The notes under the pieces: model-generated
Seen by the model: the letters and a program-made list of their open reading frames with translations, nothing else
The model's database searches: none
Told to the model about the DNA's origin: nothing
From: an uncultured Treponema sp.
Lineage (GTDB): Bacteria > Spirochaetota > Spirochaetia > Treponematales > Treponemataceae
Length of the DNA: 45,554 nucleotides
Direction of reading: 5' to 3'
NCBI GenBank assembly: GCA_934718065.1
Contig: CAKUZR010000016.1
Location: forward strand, 1-45,554
Translations under genes and position numbers: made by a program
Part shown: positions 1-7,899 of the stretch, one piece after another
Numbering within the stretch: position 1 is the first letter of the stretch
How the letters are laid out: every line of letters starts with the position of its first letter

Positions 1-1
1 T

Positions 2-1690
2 GTCCCGAAAATCGACCGTTTTCTTGCGCAGGTCAATTGGTGCGGCGCGTGCGGGATTCCGCTTCTTGCGGCGGAGGGGAGCAAAACTAAATGTCCGCTG
101 TGCCATGGGCAGACGGAATATCTTGCAGCGGACTTGCGGCCGGTTTTTCCCGAGGAGAGGCTTTTGCTCGAACTGCTGCTTGAAAAAGAGCCGTTCAGCC
201 TTGCTTCAAGTTCTGTCTGGAACTGCGCGAACCGTTACTATATCAACGGAAAATCCGTGGCGATTTCTTCTTCTGTTTTCAGAAATGCCGACTGCGACGA
301 ATTGCGTAAAAAAATCGATGAATATTCTGCAGAAAATCTTGAAGTTTCAAGAAAATATTTCGATTCGATAATCCAGAAATTTATTCAGGCGAACAAATCC
401 CGGTTTAATTCTATAAAAGACGAAGCTTTTGATTTTGTCCAGAAAGAAGCGGAAAAATTCATCCAGAAAAACGGCGCGGACGCTGAAACCCGCATGATTG
501 TTTCGTTTTCGGGCGGAAAAGATTCAACGGCGACCGCGGACATTGTTGTAAAGGCGCTTTCAAATCCACGGATAACTCATATTTTTGGAAACACGACGCT
601 TGAATTTCCTTCGACAACGGAATATGCAGAGCGTTACAGAAAAGCCCATCCGCTGGCGGAATTCCGCGTGGCGCAGAACACTGACCAGAATTTTTACGAG
701 GTCTGCAAGGAAATCGGGCCACCTGCAAGAATGATGCGCTGGTGCTGCTCGATGTTCAAGACTGGGCCGATTACGCGCGTTCTGAACCGAAAGTTCGGCA
801 GCAAGCAGATTCTTACGTTCTACGGAATCAGAAGCAATGAAAGCGTGAGCCGCTCAAAATACAGCCGGGTGACTGAAAACACCGAAAGCGTGAAAATCCA
901 GAAGCAGACTGTCGCCAGCCCGATTTTTTTCTGGAAAGACCTTGACGTGTGGCTTTATCTTCTGACGGAAAAAGTTGATTTCAACGATGCGTACCGCCTT
1001 GGCTACGACCGAGTTGGATGCTGGCTGTGCCCGAATAATAATCAGCGCGCCCAGTTTTTGAGCCGGATTTATATGGCTGAGCGTTCTGAAAAATGGCGCG
1101 GATTTTTAATTGATTTTGCGCGCGGAATCGGGAAGCCGGACGCGGAGGAATATGTTGATTCCGGCGCGTGGAAAGCCCGGCAGGGCGGAAACGGCGTGCG
1201 CGCGGCGGAAGATGTAAAGCTGAAGTTCACGAACTGCACGAGCGAGGAACATTCCAAGATTTACCAGCTTGTGCGGCCGTTCGACGGCAGTTTCCTGAAT
1301 ATGCTTGTTCCGTTCGGGATTCTTGCGCCGGAGCTTGGACGCAAGCTGATTAACGAAACGCTGGTTCTGGACGCAAAGACAAAAGTTCCGGTGATTTCCG
1401 TGCAGCCGTTCAGCCAGGAAGGATTTGAGCACGCTGTGAAAATCCGCACGATGAATGTTGCAAGGCACGACGACTTGCAGCGGCAGATTGGCTATCAGGT
1501 TAGGAAATTCAACGCGTGCAGAAAATGCCTGAAATGCGAGTCGGTCTGCAAAGCCGGCGCAATCAGCCTTGCCGGAAACGAATATTACATAAATCCGGAA
1601 AAATGCGTTCACTGCAAGAAATGCGTTGCAGAAAAATATCTTACAGGCGGCTGCATGATGGAAAAATATTTAAGGACAAAAGATTTATAA
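2..1690 (+). CDS. sspD: SspD-like PAPS-reductase-family protein (5' end outside window)
   Basis: Predicted ATP-pyrophosphatase of the PAPS reductase/DndC superfamily. In phosphorothioation systems this partner activates the DNA backbone for sulfur transfer. The reading frame is open from the window edge, so the start codon lies outside; the TTG at 134 is internal. In order I see an N-terminal zinc ribbon (WCGACG, then CPLC), a poorly recognised region (perhaps PUA-like), the PP-loop SGGKDS at about residue 170, RWCCSMFK and GCWLCPNN cysteine motifs as in the DndC family, and two C-terminal ferredoxin-like cysteine groups (CRKCLKCESVC and CVHCKKC). The ribbon-plus-ferredoxin layout resembles large archaeal PAPS-reductase-like proteins. 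It is followed by a structured repeat, then DUF4007, ATPase and cysteine desulfurase genes, which is why I assign SspD rather than a sulfate-assimilation enzyme. BREX type 4 BrxP was considered, but no pglZ or brxL follows. Confidence 0.85.
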   Translation, partial: VPKIDRFLAQVNWCGACGIPLLAAEGSKTKCPLCHGQTEYLAADLRPVFPEERLLLELLLEKEPFSLASSSVWNCANRYYINGKSVAISSSVFRNADCDELRKKIDEYSAENLEVSRKYFDSIIQKFIQANKSRFNSIKDEAFDFVQKEAEKFIQKNGADAETRMIVSFSGGKDSTATADIVVKALSNPRITHIFGNTTLEFPSTTEYAERYRKAHPLAEFRVAQNTDQNFYEVCKEIGPPARMMRWCCSMFKTGPITRVLNRKFGSKQILTFYGIRSNESVSRSKYSRVTENTESVKIQKQTVASPIFFWKDLDVWLYLLTEKVDFNDAYRLGYDRVGCWLCPNNNQRAQFLSRIYMAERSEKWRGFLIDFARGIGKPDAEEYVDSGAWKARQGGNGVRAAEDVKLKFTNCTSEEHSKIYQLVRPFDGSFLNMLVPFGILAPELGRKLINETLVLDAKTKVPVISVQPFSQEGFEHAVKIRTMNVARHDDLQRQIGYQVRKFNACRKCLKCESVCKAGAISLAGNEYYINPEKCVHCKKCVAEKYLTGGCMMEKYLRTKDL

Positions 1691-1692
1691 AC

Positions 1693-1800
1693 GCGTTAGG
1701 GATTGTAGGGGCAAGCCGAAGGCTTGTTGCGGAGCAATGGAACACGAAAGTGTGAAACCCCGCAAAGCCCGGCCCGGAGCGAAAGCGAAGGGAAACGCCC
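1693..1800 (+). repeat. Structured intergenic repeat, copy A
   Basis: It begins GCGTTAGGGATTG and ends GGGAAACGCCC; the outer GCGTT and AACGC can pair. Inside are conserved linkers (GTTGCGGAGCAATGG, GCCCGGCCCG) separated by short hairpins: CAAGCC-GAA-GGCTTG at 1712-1726, ACAC-GAAA-GTGT at 1742-1753, and GC-GAAA-GC near 1780. Related copies lie at 6516-6647, 33388-33500 (minus) and 41062-41195. It fills the sspD-sspB gap. Confidence 0.8.
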
Positions 1801-1814
1801 AGAAGGAAGAAAAA

Positions 1815-2774
1815 ATGAAATACAGAGGACACGAGACTTTTTCAATACGAAAAAACTGGCTTGCAAAGGGAATTGAGGCGGTCAGCAGGAATCCGGGGAT
1901 TTTTACGGACAAATCTTTTGAGCCGATGGACGAGCTTGGAATCGGGCGGAATATGGTTGTGTCGCTCCGCTACTGGCTGCGTGTCGTGGGGCTTGTTGAA
2001 GAGAAAAAAAATCAGGAGACGAAAAAAAACGTGTCGGAATTTACCGCGCTTGGAAAAATTATTCTTGAAAACGACAAATACGTTGAGGAGGCTGGAACTT
2101 TGTGGCTTTTGCAGGCGGAGCTTGCCTCGAACTTAGATTTGGCGACTTCGTGGTATTTCTTTTTCAATGAATTTAATCTTACTGAATTTACAAAGGAAGA
2201 TTTTGTTTCCGCGCTGAAAAGTTACGACCAGATGAACAGTAAAAAATCGGCCGGCGGAAAGGAAACTGCGCTAAGCTCTTTTGAAAGCGACTTTGAATGT
2301 ATTGTGAACACTTACGTTTCGCGGTTTAAAAACGCGGAGGAAACTGACCCGGAGGACAACATTGAGTCGCCGTTCGCGGAGCTGGGGCTTGTGGATTCGG
2401 TCGGCGGCGGACGGAAGGCGTTTAGAAAAGTGATTCCGCCCAAGCAGAATATTCCGCCGCTTGTGTTTCTGGCGCTGCTTTATAAAATGGCTGGAAAAAT
2501 TAAATCCGCCAAAGATTCGGATGAAGAACGCGATGAAAATCCTGAAACTGAATACAAAAATCTTGAGATTCCGCTTTCGGACATTCAGAACAAAAAATGC
2601 GGAGCCGGAAAACTTTTTAATCTTGATGTGATTACACTGATGGATATTTTGAGCGAGCTTGAAAGCCGCGCCCTGGTGAAAGTTATCCGTACGGCAGGGC
2701 TGGATGTTGTGCGATTGGAAGATGGCGGAAATTACGAAGACTGCGTAAAAAGCTACTACAAGGAACTGAACTAA
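1815..2774 (+). CDS. sspB: SspB, DUF4007 protein
   Basis: A 319-residue DUF4007 protein. It opens with the family signature (RGHETFSIRKNWL, then ELGIGRNMVVSLRYWL), which resembles the winged-helix-like start of DUF4007. In the described SspABCD system the DUF4007 component SspB is a nicking enzyme that works with SspA, C and D to place phosphorothioates. I chose ATG 1815 because the purine-rich GAAGGAAG lies just upstream and the DUF4007 motif starts there. The frame stays open back to a GTG-like start near 1737, but that stretch is repeat copy A and gives a low-complexity Lys/Arg/Gly leader. Acidic patches lie in the middle (EETDPEDN, DSDEERDENPE). The stop is two bases before the sspC ATG, so the two are probably coupled. 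Confidence 0.85.
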   Translation: MKYRGHETFSIRKNWLAKGIEAVSRNPGIFTDKSFEPMDELGIGRNMVVSLRYWLRVVGLVEEKKNQETKKNVSEFTALGKIILENDKYVEEAGTLWLLQAELASNLDLATSWYFFFNEFNLTEFTKEDFVSALKSYDQMNSKKSAGGKETALSSFESDFECIVNTYVSRFKNAEETDPEDNIESPFAELGLVDSVGGGRKAFRKVIPPKQNIPPLVFLALLYKMAGKIKSAKDSDEERDENPETEYKNLEIPLSDIQNKKCGAGKLFNLDVITLMDILSELESRALVKVIRTAGLDVVRLEDGGNYEDCVKSYYKELN

Positions 2775-2776
2775 AA

Positions 2777-5700
2777 ATGAATTCAAAAGAAAACAAGATG
2801 ATAGATGTTTCAAAAAATTTTCAAGCCTCAGTGAACATTGCGTTTGATTTTGACAACGCGAAAAAACTTGATGAATTTATTCCGACCGCGGAAGCCGTGA
2901 AATTTATTGACGGCGAAATTTTGAGCGCGCAGAATGTGAATTCCTCTGAATCAAGCGTGGGAAACGGACGCGCTGGAATTCTGATTGGCCCGTACGGAAA
3001 GGGAAAATCCTACATTGTGCTGGAAATGATTTCTCTTCTATATAATAGCCCGGATTTGAAGGAATGTTTTTTCAGCCTGGCGGAAAAAATCAAGGAAAAA
3101 AATCCTGGCGCGGCGGAAAACATAAAAAGCTACGTGAACAGCGGAAAGCGGCTTCTTCCGATTGTGATAAACGGAAATTCGCAGAGCCTTTCGCAGTCGT
3201 TTTTGTATGCGCTGAATCTTACGCTGAAAAAAAAGGAATTCGCAGGCCTTATGCCCGAAACGCATTTTGAGGCGGCGGCAAAAATGATTGAAAAATGGGA
3301 AAACGAATATCCGGAGACGCTCAGAAAATTCAATTCTCTTTCAAGTGTAAAGCCGGCTGAATTCAAAAGAAAGCTCCGGGATTTTGACTCTGGCTTTTTT
3401 GAGGAATTTGAAGAGCTTTATCCTTCGCTCACTTCCGGGAGCGAGTTTAATCCGTTCAGCGGTTTTGATGTTGTTGACGTTTACGAGCAGGCGTGCAAAA
3501 AAATCTGCGAAAGCGGAACGTACGACGGAATTTTTGTTGTCTACGATGAGTTCGGAAAATATCTTGAGTCAAGCATTTCGCATGCGACGGTGAAGGACAC
3601 AAAACTTCTGCAGGATTTTGCCGAGAGGTGCGAGCGGAGCGGAAAAAATCAGCTTCATCTTCTTTTGATTTGCCACAAGGAAATTGAAAACTACATCGAC
3701 GTTCTTCCAAAGCAGAAAGTTGACGGATGGAAAGGCGTTTCTGAGCGGTTCAGGCACATTCATCTTTACAATAATTTTTCAGAAGTCTACAGTCTGATGG
3801 AAGCCGCGGTTCTAAAAAATCCGTCTGAATGGAAAAAATTCCGGGAGCAGAACAAAGCCCAGTTTGAAAATCTGAGGAAAATCTGGTTTGGAAACGGATT
3901 CCGGCTTTTTTCAAATGCTGACACGGAGACAGCGGAAAAAATTCTTTACGGCTGCTATCCGCTTCATCCGGCGGCAAGCTACATTCTTCCGCGTCTTTCC
4001 GAAAAAATCGCGCAGAACGAGCGCACGCTTTTCACTTTTCTTTCGGGGAACGCCAGGAACGGATTTTCCGCTTTGATTCAAAAAAACACCAATTATATAG
4101 AAGAAAACGGAAAAATTGTTCTTTTTACGCCGGATGTGCTTTTTGACTATTTTGAAAGCCAGCTTCAGAACGAGCCGTACACCAGCGAAATAAAAAAATA
4201 CTATCTTGTGGCGAAAGGGATTTTAGGGCGGCTTGAAGAAAATTCGCTTGAATCAAAAATTGTAAAAACTCTTGCGCTGATTTACAGCCTGAACCAGTTT
4301 GAGCGGCTTTCCCCGGACTTGAATTTTATTTTCGCGCTTTACGAGGACGCAGGTTTTTCCCGGGAAAAAATCCGTGCCGCGGTGAAAACGCTTTCTGAAA
4401 ATTTCGGAGCGGTTTACCTGAACGTGCACAACAATTATCTTCTGCTGAAATCCAGCTCGGGCGCGGACATTCCGTCGCTTATCGCGGACTGCGTTGAAAA
4501 AAGACGGCGTTCCGTCCGCATTTGCGATATTCTGAACAAATTCAACACTCAGAAATTTATTTATCCGGTTTCGTACAACATTGAAAACAAGATGACGCGC
4601 TATTTCCGCTTTGCGTTTATTTCCAAGGCTGATTTTCTTGCGCGGAAAAGCTGGAAGGATTTTGCCGGCTCGTTTAATTCCGACGGATGCGTTTTTGCGG
4701 TTTTTGACGGACACGAGGACGCGGATTCTGAAAACGCTGAAAAAGAAACGCTCGCCCAAAAAGCAATTGAAATTTCCGCTGAAAACAGCTCGCTCATTTT
4801 TATAATCTCAAGGCAAAATGAAAATCTCTCTGAAAAGCTCCGCCGTTTTGATGCCGCGGCTTTTTTGCGGAGCCAGGTTCTGGCGGAATCTTCCGGCGCA
4901 TCTTTTGGCGCAGATTCAGTTCTTTTTGAAGAGTACGATGTGGTTTACCGCGACCTGCTGGAAGTCGTCAAGCAGATTGTTCATTCCTACATTCAGCCGG
5001 AGCGGAACTTGGCGCGGTATTTTGCCGGCGGCGAGGAGCAGAAGCTTTACAGGAAATCCGCGCTGACTTCGCTTGTTTCAAAAATGTGCGCTCAGATTTT
5101 CTGCAGAACGCCGGTTGTGAACAACGAAATGCTGAACAAAAACTGCCTTACCGGGGCGGCAACGAAAAGCCGCGCGAAACTTATTGACGCAATGCTCAAT
5201 TCAAAGGCGGGAAATCTTGGGCTTGAAGGAAGCGGGCAGGAAGTTTCGTTTATGAGAAGCGCGCTTTTGCGTCCTGGAATCCTGAAAAAAAATGCAGAAA
5301 AGAAATCCTTCAACCTTGCGCCTGAAACAGAAAACAAAAAGAACGACGGAAATTTCAAGAATCTTTTTGAAGTCATAAAAAAATTCTTTGCGAAAGCGGA
5401 AGAAAAGGAAATCGGTTTTTCCACTCTGATTGACTCGCTCCTGAAGCCTGAAAATGGAATTGCAATCAGGCGCGCTCTTGCGCCGGTTTACATTGCGGCG
5501 GCGCTTTCTCCGCTTGCAAAAAACGCCGTAATCAAAAAAAACGGGGCGGAAGTTCCGCTGAATGCAGACGCTCTTTGCGAAATCCCGGAAAATCCTGCCG
5601 CGTTCACTTTGCGAATCCAGAAATGGAGCGATGAAAAGGCAGAGTATATCAGCGCGCTTGAAAATATTTTCCGCGACTTTGTTATTGAAGATGAAAAAAA

Positions 5701-6514
5701 CACGAACGGATATTCATATCTTGTGAACGCGATGGCCCGCTGGTACCGCTCGCTTCCGAAATTCACAAAGCAGCTGAAAAAATATTCCGCGTTTATGAAC
5801 GTTTTAAAGCAAAGCGGACTTGGCGCGCACGAAATTCTTTTTGAAAAAATTCCCCAGGTTTTTGAAAACGTGCATACAGAAAATGCGGCTCCAGAAATTT
5901 CTTCCGATGTGAAAAAAGCGAAAACTTTTATTGACTCTGCGCTCTCAGACTTTGAGGAGAACCTTGCCCAGAAAACTAAAGCGGCTTTTGGCGGCGGAAA
6001 CAGCGGACGCTCGCTTAAAAATGTCATCGCGGATTTCTGCAAAAGCCTTGACCCGAAAATCGAAAGCCACGTTTTTGAAAACGGAGCGCACTCGCTTTTG
6101 AAAATTTATAAGTCCGCCGGAAATGATGAAATTGAAACCGTACGAAAAATGGCTTCTCTGCTTGCCGGGCTTAGCATTGACGACTGGAATAGCGGCACGG
6201 AGGAGATATTTTTTGCGCGAATGACAGAGCTGAACAAAACGCTTTCGGACTTCAAAAATTCTTCTGATGGAAAAAACAGCGTTTCTGCCGGCACAGATTT
6301 TGCCAGCGCAACTGAAAGCGGCAGTGAAAATTATGTTGTCCAGTTTGCAGGAAAAAACGGAGGCTCGCAGAAATCGTTCAAGAAAACCGAATGTTCACGG
6401 CGCGCGGCTCTGCTTGAAGATGAAATCATGCGGACAATTGAAGAAATAGGACAGTCCGTGACGGACGCGGAAAAACGCCAGGTTCTTGTGAATCTGCTTG
6501 AAAAATTATGCTGA
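2777..6514 (+). CDS. sspC: SspC, large P-loop ATPase
   Basis: A 1245-residue protein with Walker A GPYGKGKS at residues 71-78 and a Walker B-like FVVYDEFGKY near residue 255. The rest is long, helical and poorly conserved to the eye; no nuclease motif was recognised. Large ATPases of this size occur in BREX (BrxC/PglY) and in Ssp systems. The flanking DUF4007 and PAPS-reductase genes point to SspC, the ATPase of the phosphorothioation machine. The start at 2777 follows the sspB stop directly; a second in-frame ATG is at 2798. Its stop is followed at once by repeat copy B. Base composition matches sspD, sspB and sspA. Confidence 0.8.
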   Translation: MNSKENKMIDVSKNFQASVNIAFDFDNAKKLDEFIPTAEAVKFIDGEILSAQNVNSSESSVGNGRAGILIGPYGKGKSYIVLEMISLLYNSPDLKECFFSLAEKIKEKNPGAAENIKSYVNSGKRLLPIVINGNSQSLSQSFLYALNLTLKKKEFAGLMPETHFEAAAKMIEKWENEYPETLRKFNSLSSVKPAEFKRKLRDFDSGFFEEFEELYPSLTSGSEFNPFSGFDVVDVYEQACKKICESGTYDGIFVVYDEFGKYLESSISHATVKDTKLLQDFAERCERSGKNQLHLLLICHKEIENYIDVLPKQKVDGWKGVSERFRHIHLYNNFSEVYSLMEAAVLKNPSEWKKFREQNKAQFENLRKIWFGNGFRLFSNADTETAEKILYGCYPLHPAASYILPRLSEKIAQNERTLFTFLSGNARNGFSALIQKNTNYIEENGKIVLFTPDVLFDYFESQLQNEPYTSEIKKYYLVAKGILGRLEENSLESKIVKTLALIYSLNQFERLSPDLNFIFALYEDAGFSREKIRAAVKTLSENFGAVYLNVHNNYLLLKSSSGADIPSLIADCVEKRRRSVRICDILNKFNTQKFIYPVSYNIENKMTRYFRFAFISKADFLARKSWKDFAGSFNSDGCVFAVFDGHEDADSENAEKETLAQKAIEISAENSSLIFIISRQNENLSEKLRRFDAAAFLRSQVLAESSGASFGADSVLFEEYDVVYRDLLEVVKQIVHSYIQPERNLARYFAGGEEQKLYRKSALTSLVSKMCAQIFCRTPVVNNEMLNKNCLTGAATKSRAKLIDAMLNSKAGNLGLEGSGQEVSFMRSALLRPGILKKNAEKKSFNLAPETENKKNDGNFKNLFEVIKKFFAKAEEKEIGFSTLIDSLLKPENGIAIRRALAPVYIAAALSPLAKNAVIKKNGAEVPLNADALCEIPENPAAFTLRIQKWSDEKAEYISALENIFRDFVIEDEKNTNGYSYLVNAMARWYRSLPKFTKQLKKYSAFMNVLKQSGLGAHEILFEKIPQVFENVHTENAAPEISSDVKKAKTFIDSALSDFEENLAQKTKAAFGGGNSGRSLKNVIADFCKSLDPKIESHVFENGAHSLLKIYKSAGNDEIETVRKMASLLAGLSIDDWNSGTEEIFFARMTELNKTLSDFKNSSDGKNSVSAGTDFASATESGSENYVVQFAGKNGGSQKSFKKTECSRRAALLEDEIMRTIEEIGQSVTDAEKRQVLVNLLEKLC

Positions 6515-6515
6515 T

Positions 6516-6647
6516 GCGTTAGGGATTGAAAGGGCGGCGAAGCCGTTCGGAAGCGACCGAAGGGAACGGACGAATGAAGCGCGTAAGGCGCGCAACCCTG
6601 GAAAGCCCGGCCCGAAGTGAGCGCAAGCGGAACGAAGGGAAACGCCC
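6516..6647 (+). repeat. Structured intergenic repeat, copy B
   Basis: It has the same frame as copy A (GCGTTAGGGATTG ... AAAGCCCGGCCCG ... GGGAAACGCCC) but different inner hairpins: GGC-GAA-GCC near 6534, TTCGG/CCGAA near 6545, GCGCG/CGCGC near 6580, and GC-GCAA-GC near 6622. It occupies almost all of the sspC-sspA gap. It lies in the same orientation as copy A, so recombination between A and B would delete sspB and sspC. Confidence 0.8.
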
Positions 6648-6672
6648 ATAAAAAAACTGAACTGGAGGAAAA

Positions 6673-7866
6673 ATGAGCTTTTATTTTGACAACGCGGCGA
6701 CGACTTTTCCAAAGCCGGAATGTGTTTACAGTTTTATGGACTCGTTTTACAGGAATCACGGCGGAAATGCGGGGCGCGGACAGTACAAAATTGCGGCGGA
6801 GGCCTCAAAAATAACGGCGGAAACTCGCGTCTTTATTCAGAAGATTCTGGGCTGCCCGAACAAGGACGTGATTTTTGCTCCGGGCGCGACATTTGCGCTG
6901 AACATGGTGATTCAGGGGCTTCTTGCGGATTTTGATTTTTCTGGAAACGGGCGGGCAGGGCTTGGAAAAGAGAAAACCGTTTACATTTCGCCTTTTGAGC
7001 ACAATTCGGTTACGCGCGTTCTTCATCATTTTGAAAAGATTGGCGCGGCGGAGGTGAAAACGCTTTTTGTTTCTGAAGATTTTGAATATGAAATTGAAAA
7101 AATCAACGCGCAGTTTGCGGAAAATCCGCCTGACATTGTGATTGTGAGCCACGCAAGCAACGTGATTGGGCTTGTCGCGCCGGTCCTGGAAATTTTTGCG
7201 GCGGCGAAAAAGTTTGGAGCGGCAACCGTAACGGACATGGCGCAGACGGCAGGACTTGTTTCGCTGGAAACAGCAAGCGACCTTGTTGATTTTGCGGTTT
7301 TTGCCGGGCACAAGACTTTGTACGGACCTTTTGGAATCGGCGGCTTTGCAAAGAGCCGGAATGTCGCGCTGGAGCCTGTTCTGTTCGGCGGAACCGGCGT
7401 TGAGTCAGCGAATCAGGATATGCCTGAAAATATTCCGGGCCGCTACGAGATGGGAAGCCAGAACATCTGCGCGGTTGCGGGACTTCACGCCGCGGCAGAA
7501 TGGTTCTTGCAAAACGCGGAAGAAATCAGGTCAGTGGAAGAAAAAAATCACCGGCGGCTTTTGGAAATTTTGAAGCGGTATGATTTTGTGAAAATCCTGG
7601 GGCCGGCAGACAGATTCGCGGAAAAAACAAAGTGCATCGGCGTTGTCTCAACAGTTTTTGAAGGCTACTCCGCCGAAAACATCGGAAATGTTCTTGATGA
7701 AAAGGAAATCGCCGTCCGCACAGGACTTCAATGCTCGCCGCTTGCCCACAAATTCCTGGGAACATTCCCCGCCGGAACAGTCCGCTTCAGCGTAGGATAT
7801 TTTACAAGCGAAGAAGACTTCCGCGCCCTGGAAAACGCGTTGGAGTACATAAAGGTGAATAGATAA
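6673..7866 (+). CDS. sspA: SspA, cysteine desulfurase
   Basis: A class V PLP aminotransferase of 397 residues. It starts YFDNAATTFPKP, has the PLP-binding lysine in FAGHKTLYGPFG (about residue 214), and has the active cysteine in RTGLQCSPLAHKF (about residue 354). It would take sulfur from cysteine and pass it on as a persulfide; in Ssp and Dnd systems this supplies the sulfur for backbone modification. A clear ribosome site (ACTGGAGG) precedes ATG 6673. Position after sspC in the same direction makes SspA more likely than a housekeeping IscS or SufS. Alone, the sequence could not separate these roles. Confidence 0.85.
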   Translation: MSFYFDNAATTFPKPECVYSFMDSFYRNHGGNAGRGQYKIAAEASKITAETRVFIQKILGCPNKDVIFAPGATFALNMVIQGLLADFDFSGNGRAGLGKEKTVYISPFEHNSVTRVLHHFEKIGAAEVKTLFVSEDFEYEIEKINAQFAENPPDIVIVSHASNVIGLVAPVLEIFAAAKKFGAATVTDMAQTAGLVSLETASDLVDFAVFAGHKTLYGPFGIGGFAKSRNVALEPVLFGGTGVESANQDMPENIPGRYEMGSQNICAVAGLHAAAEWFLQNAEEIRSVEEKNHRRLLEILKRYDFVKILGPADRFAEKTKCIGVVSTVFEGYSAENIGNVLDEKEIAVRTGLQCSPLAHKFLGTFPAGTVRFSVGYFTSEEDFRALENALEYIKVNR

Positions 7867-7899
7867 AAAAAATAGATATTTTATTGGAGATATGAAAAG

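Noticed and set aside
1737..1814. Upstream extension of the DUF4007 protein
   Set aside because: It translates repeat copy A into low-complexity sequence; the ribosome site and the DUF4007 signature support 1815.
5488..6042. Minus-strand open frame inside sspC
   Set aside because: Ser/Phe-rich antisense shadow of the ATPase coding frame.
2..6514. BREX type 4 locus
   Set aside because: A PAPS-reductase gene and a large ATPase fit BREX too, but DUF4007, cysteine desulfurase and DUF262/DUF1524 genes fit Ssp, and no pglZ, brxL or methylase is seen.
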